Assembly: GCA_017302355.1 (NCBI GenBank)
Contig: JAFLDQ010000089.1
Location: forward strand, 1 to 13,647
DNA length: 13,647 bases
Source of the DNA: Dechloromonas sp.
GTDB lineage: Bacteria > Pseudomonadota > Gammaproteobacteria > Burkholderiales > Rhodocyclaceae
Direction of reading: 5' to 3'
Position numbers and translations under genes: made by a program. Below are positions 13,202-13,647 of the stretch, one piece after another; within the stretch, counting starts at the first letter, position 1, and every line of letters begins with the position of its first letter. The notes under the pieces were generated by a model. The model did not search any database. It saw nothing but the letters and a program-made list of their open reading frames with translations, and was not told where the DNA came from.

Positions 13202-13647
13202 ATGCAGGCGCTGCTGTCGTTCGACAAGGCTCCCCCGTTTGCCGCCCCGCTGCGCTTCTTCCTCACCGCCCCGCTGTTCTCCCTGGCCGCCGGCCTGCTC
13301 CTTCTGTTCGTCGGGCCCGGCCTCCTGGAATCGCGGTGGACGCCGGGCCTGCTCGCCGCAACCCACCTGGTCACGGTCGGCTTCATGCTCATGGTCATGC
13401 TCGGGGCGCTGATCCAGATCCTGCCCGTGGTCGCCGGCGCCAACCTCGACAACCCGCTGGCCGTCGCGCGCTGGCTGCATGCGGGCCTGGCGGCGGGGGC
13501 GCTGCTGCTGGCCGCGGGTTTCCTGTTCGGGCAGGCGGCCTTGCTCGGCGCGGCGGCGCTGGTCCTCGGCCTCGCGGTTGCCGCGTTTCTGGTCGCCGGC
13601 GGGCGCTCGCTCGCCGGCGTGCCGTCGACCAGTCCGACGATCCGCGG
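13202..13647 (+). CDS. Polytopic membrane protein, N-terminal part (possible NnrS/heme-copper-oxidase-I-like)
   Basis: The frame opens at the ATG at 13202, 12 bp after the DUF2249 stop, and runs 148 codons off the window without a stop. There are at least four hydrophobic helices (about 18-38, 50-78, 90-108, 110-135). The second carries a buried histidine and a GAxxQxLPVV pattern (ATHLVTVGFMLM with His55, then GALIQILPVVAG), and His93 lies at the start of the third. Helices with such histidines recall heme-binding proteins of the NnrS or heme-copper oxidase subunit I kind, which are frequent next to DUF2249 genes. The family assignment is by pattern only and no more than a third of the protein may be visible. 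Confidence 0.6.
   Translation, partial: MQALLSFDKAPPFAAPLRFFLTAPLFSLAAGLLLLFVGPGLLESRWTPGLLAATHLVTVGFMLMVMLGALIQILPVVAGANLDNPLAVARWLHAGLAAGALLLAAGFLFGQAALLGAAALVLGLAVAAFLVAGGRSLAGVPSTSPTIR

Noticed and set aside
1..13647. CRISPR array, tRNA or rRNA genes
   Set aside because: No regularly spaced repeat series and no tRNA- or rRNA-like conserved segment was found on either strand by reading.

Overview
The window is high-GC bacterial DNA with tight operons. It most likely comes from a facultatively anaerobic betaproteobacterium of the Rhodocyclales type (Dechloromonas/Azonexus/Accumulibacter-like). That assignment is inferred from gene content: a bidirectional [NiFe] hydrogenase (hox), a class I PHA synthase, a fused RbbA-type exporter, and a hemerythrin/DUF2249/membrane-protein cluster of the kind seen in denitrifiers. 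No ribosomal RNA or other definitive marker is present.

Layout. (1) 1-1057, plus strand: the 3' end of hoxH, then the overlapping maturation protease hoxW. (2) About 1058-4131: an accessory segment, visibly less GC-rich than its flanks. It holds a C-terminal scrap of an IS3-family transposase (1242-1376), a non-coding stretch with two inverted repeats, a minus-strand operon (3461 down to 1589), and a plus-strand ParD/ParE-type toxin-antitoxin pair. The minus-strand operon comprises a broken tubulin-like gene, a zinc-ribbon/TM/TPR membrane protein and a small lipoprotein. (3) 4238-9156: an exporter operon (membrane-fusion protein, fused two-ATPase/permease subunit, second permease) behind a perfect -10 box and a tandem TetR-like operator. 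It is followed by a secreted protein of unknown function (9257-9970), whose 3' end is also a strong hairpin. (4) 9980-10423, minus: a universal stress protein, convergent with the preceding gene and divergent from phaC. (5) 10629-12377: PHA synthase, with an extended -10 promoter. (6) 12519 to the end: hemerythrin, DUF2249 protein and a polytopic membrane protein running off the window, in one tight cluster behind an FNR/DNR-like box.

Working together. The flanks describe redox and carbon-storage physiology: H2/NAD cycling, polyhydroxybutyrate synthesis, a stress protein, and probable O2/NO-responsive proteins. The part most likely to hold undescribed biology is the minus-strand tubulin-like/zinc-ribbon/lipoprotein operon. 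Here its tubulin-like member has lost its core and changed frame. The secreted protein downstream of the exporter and the DUF2249-linked membrane protein are the next best targets.
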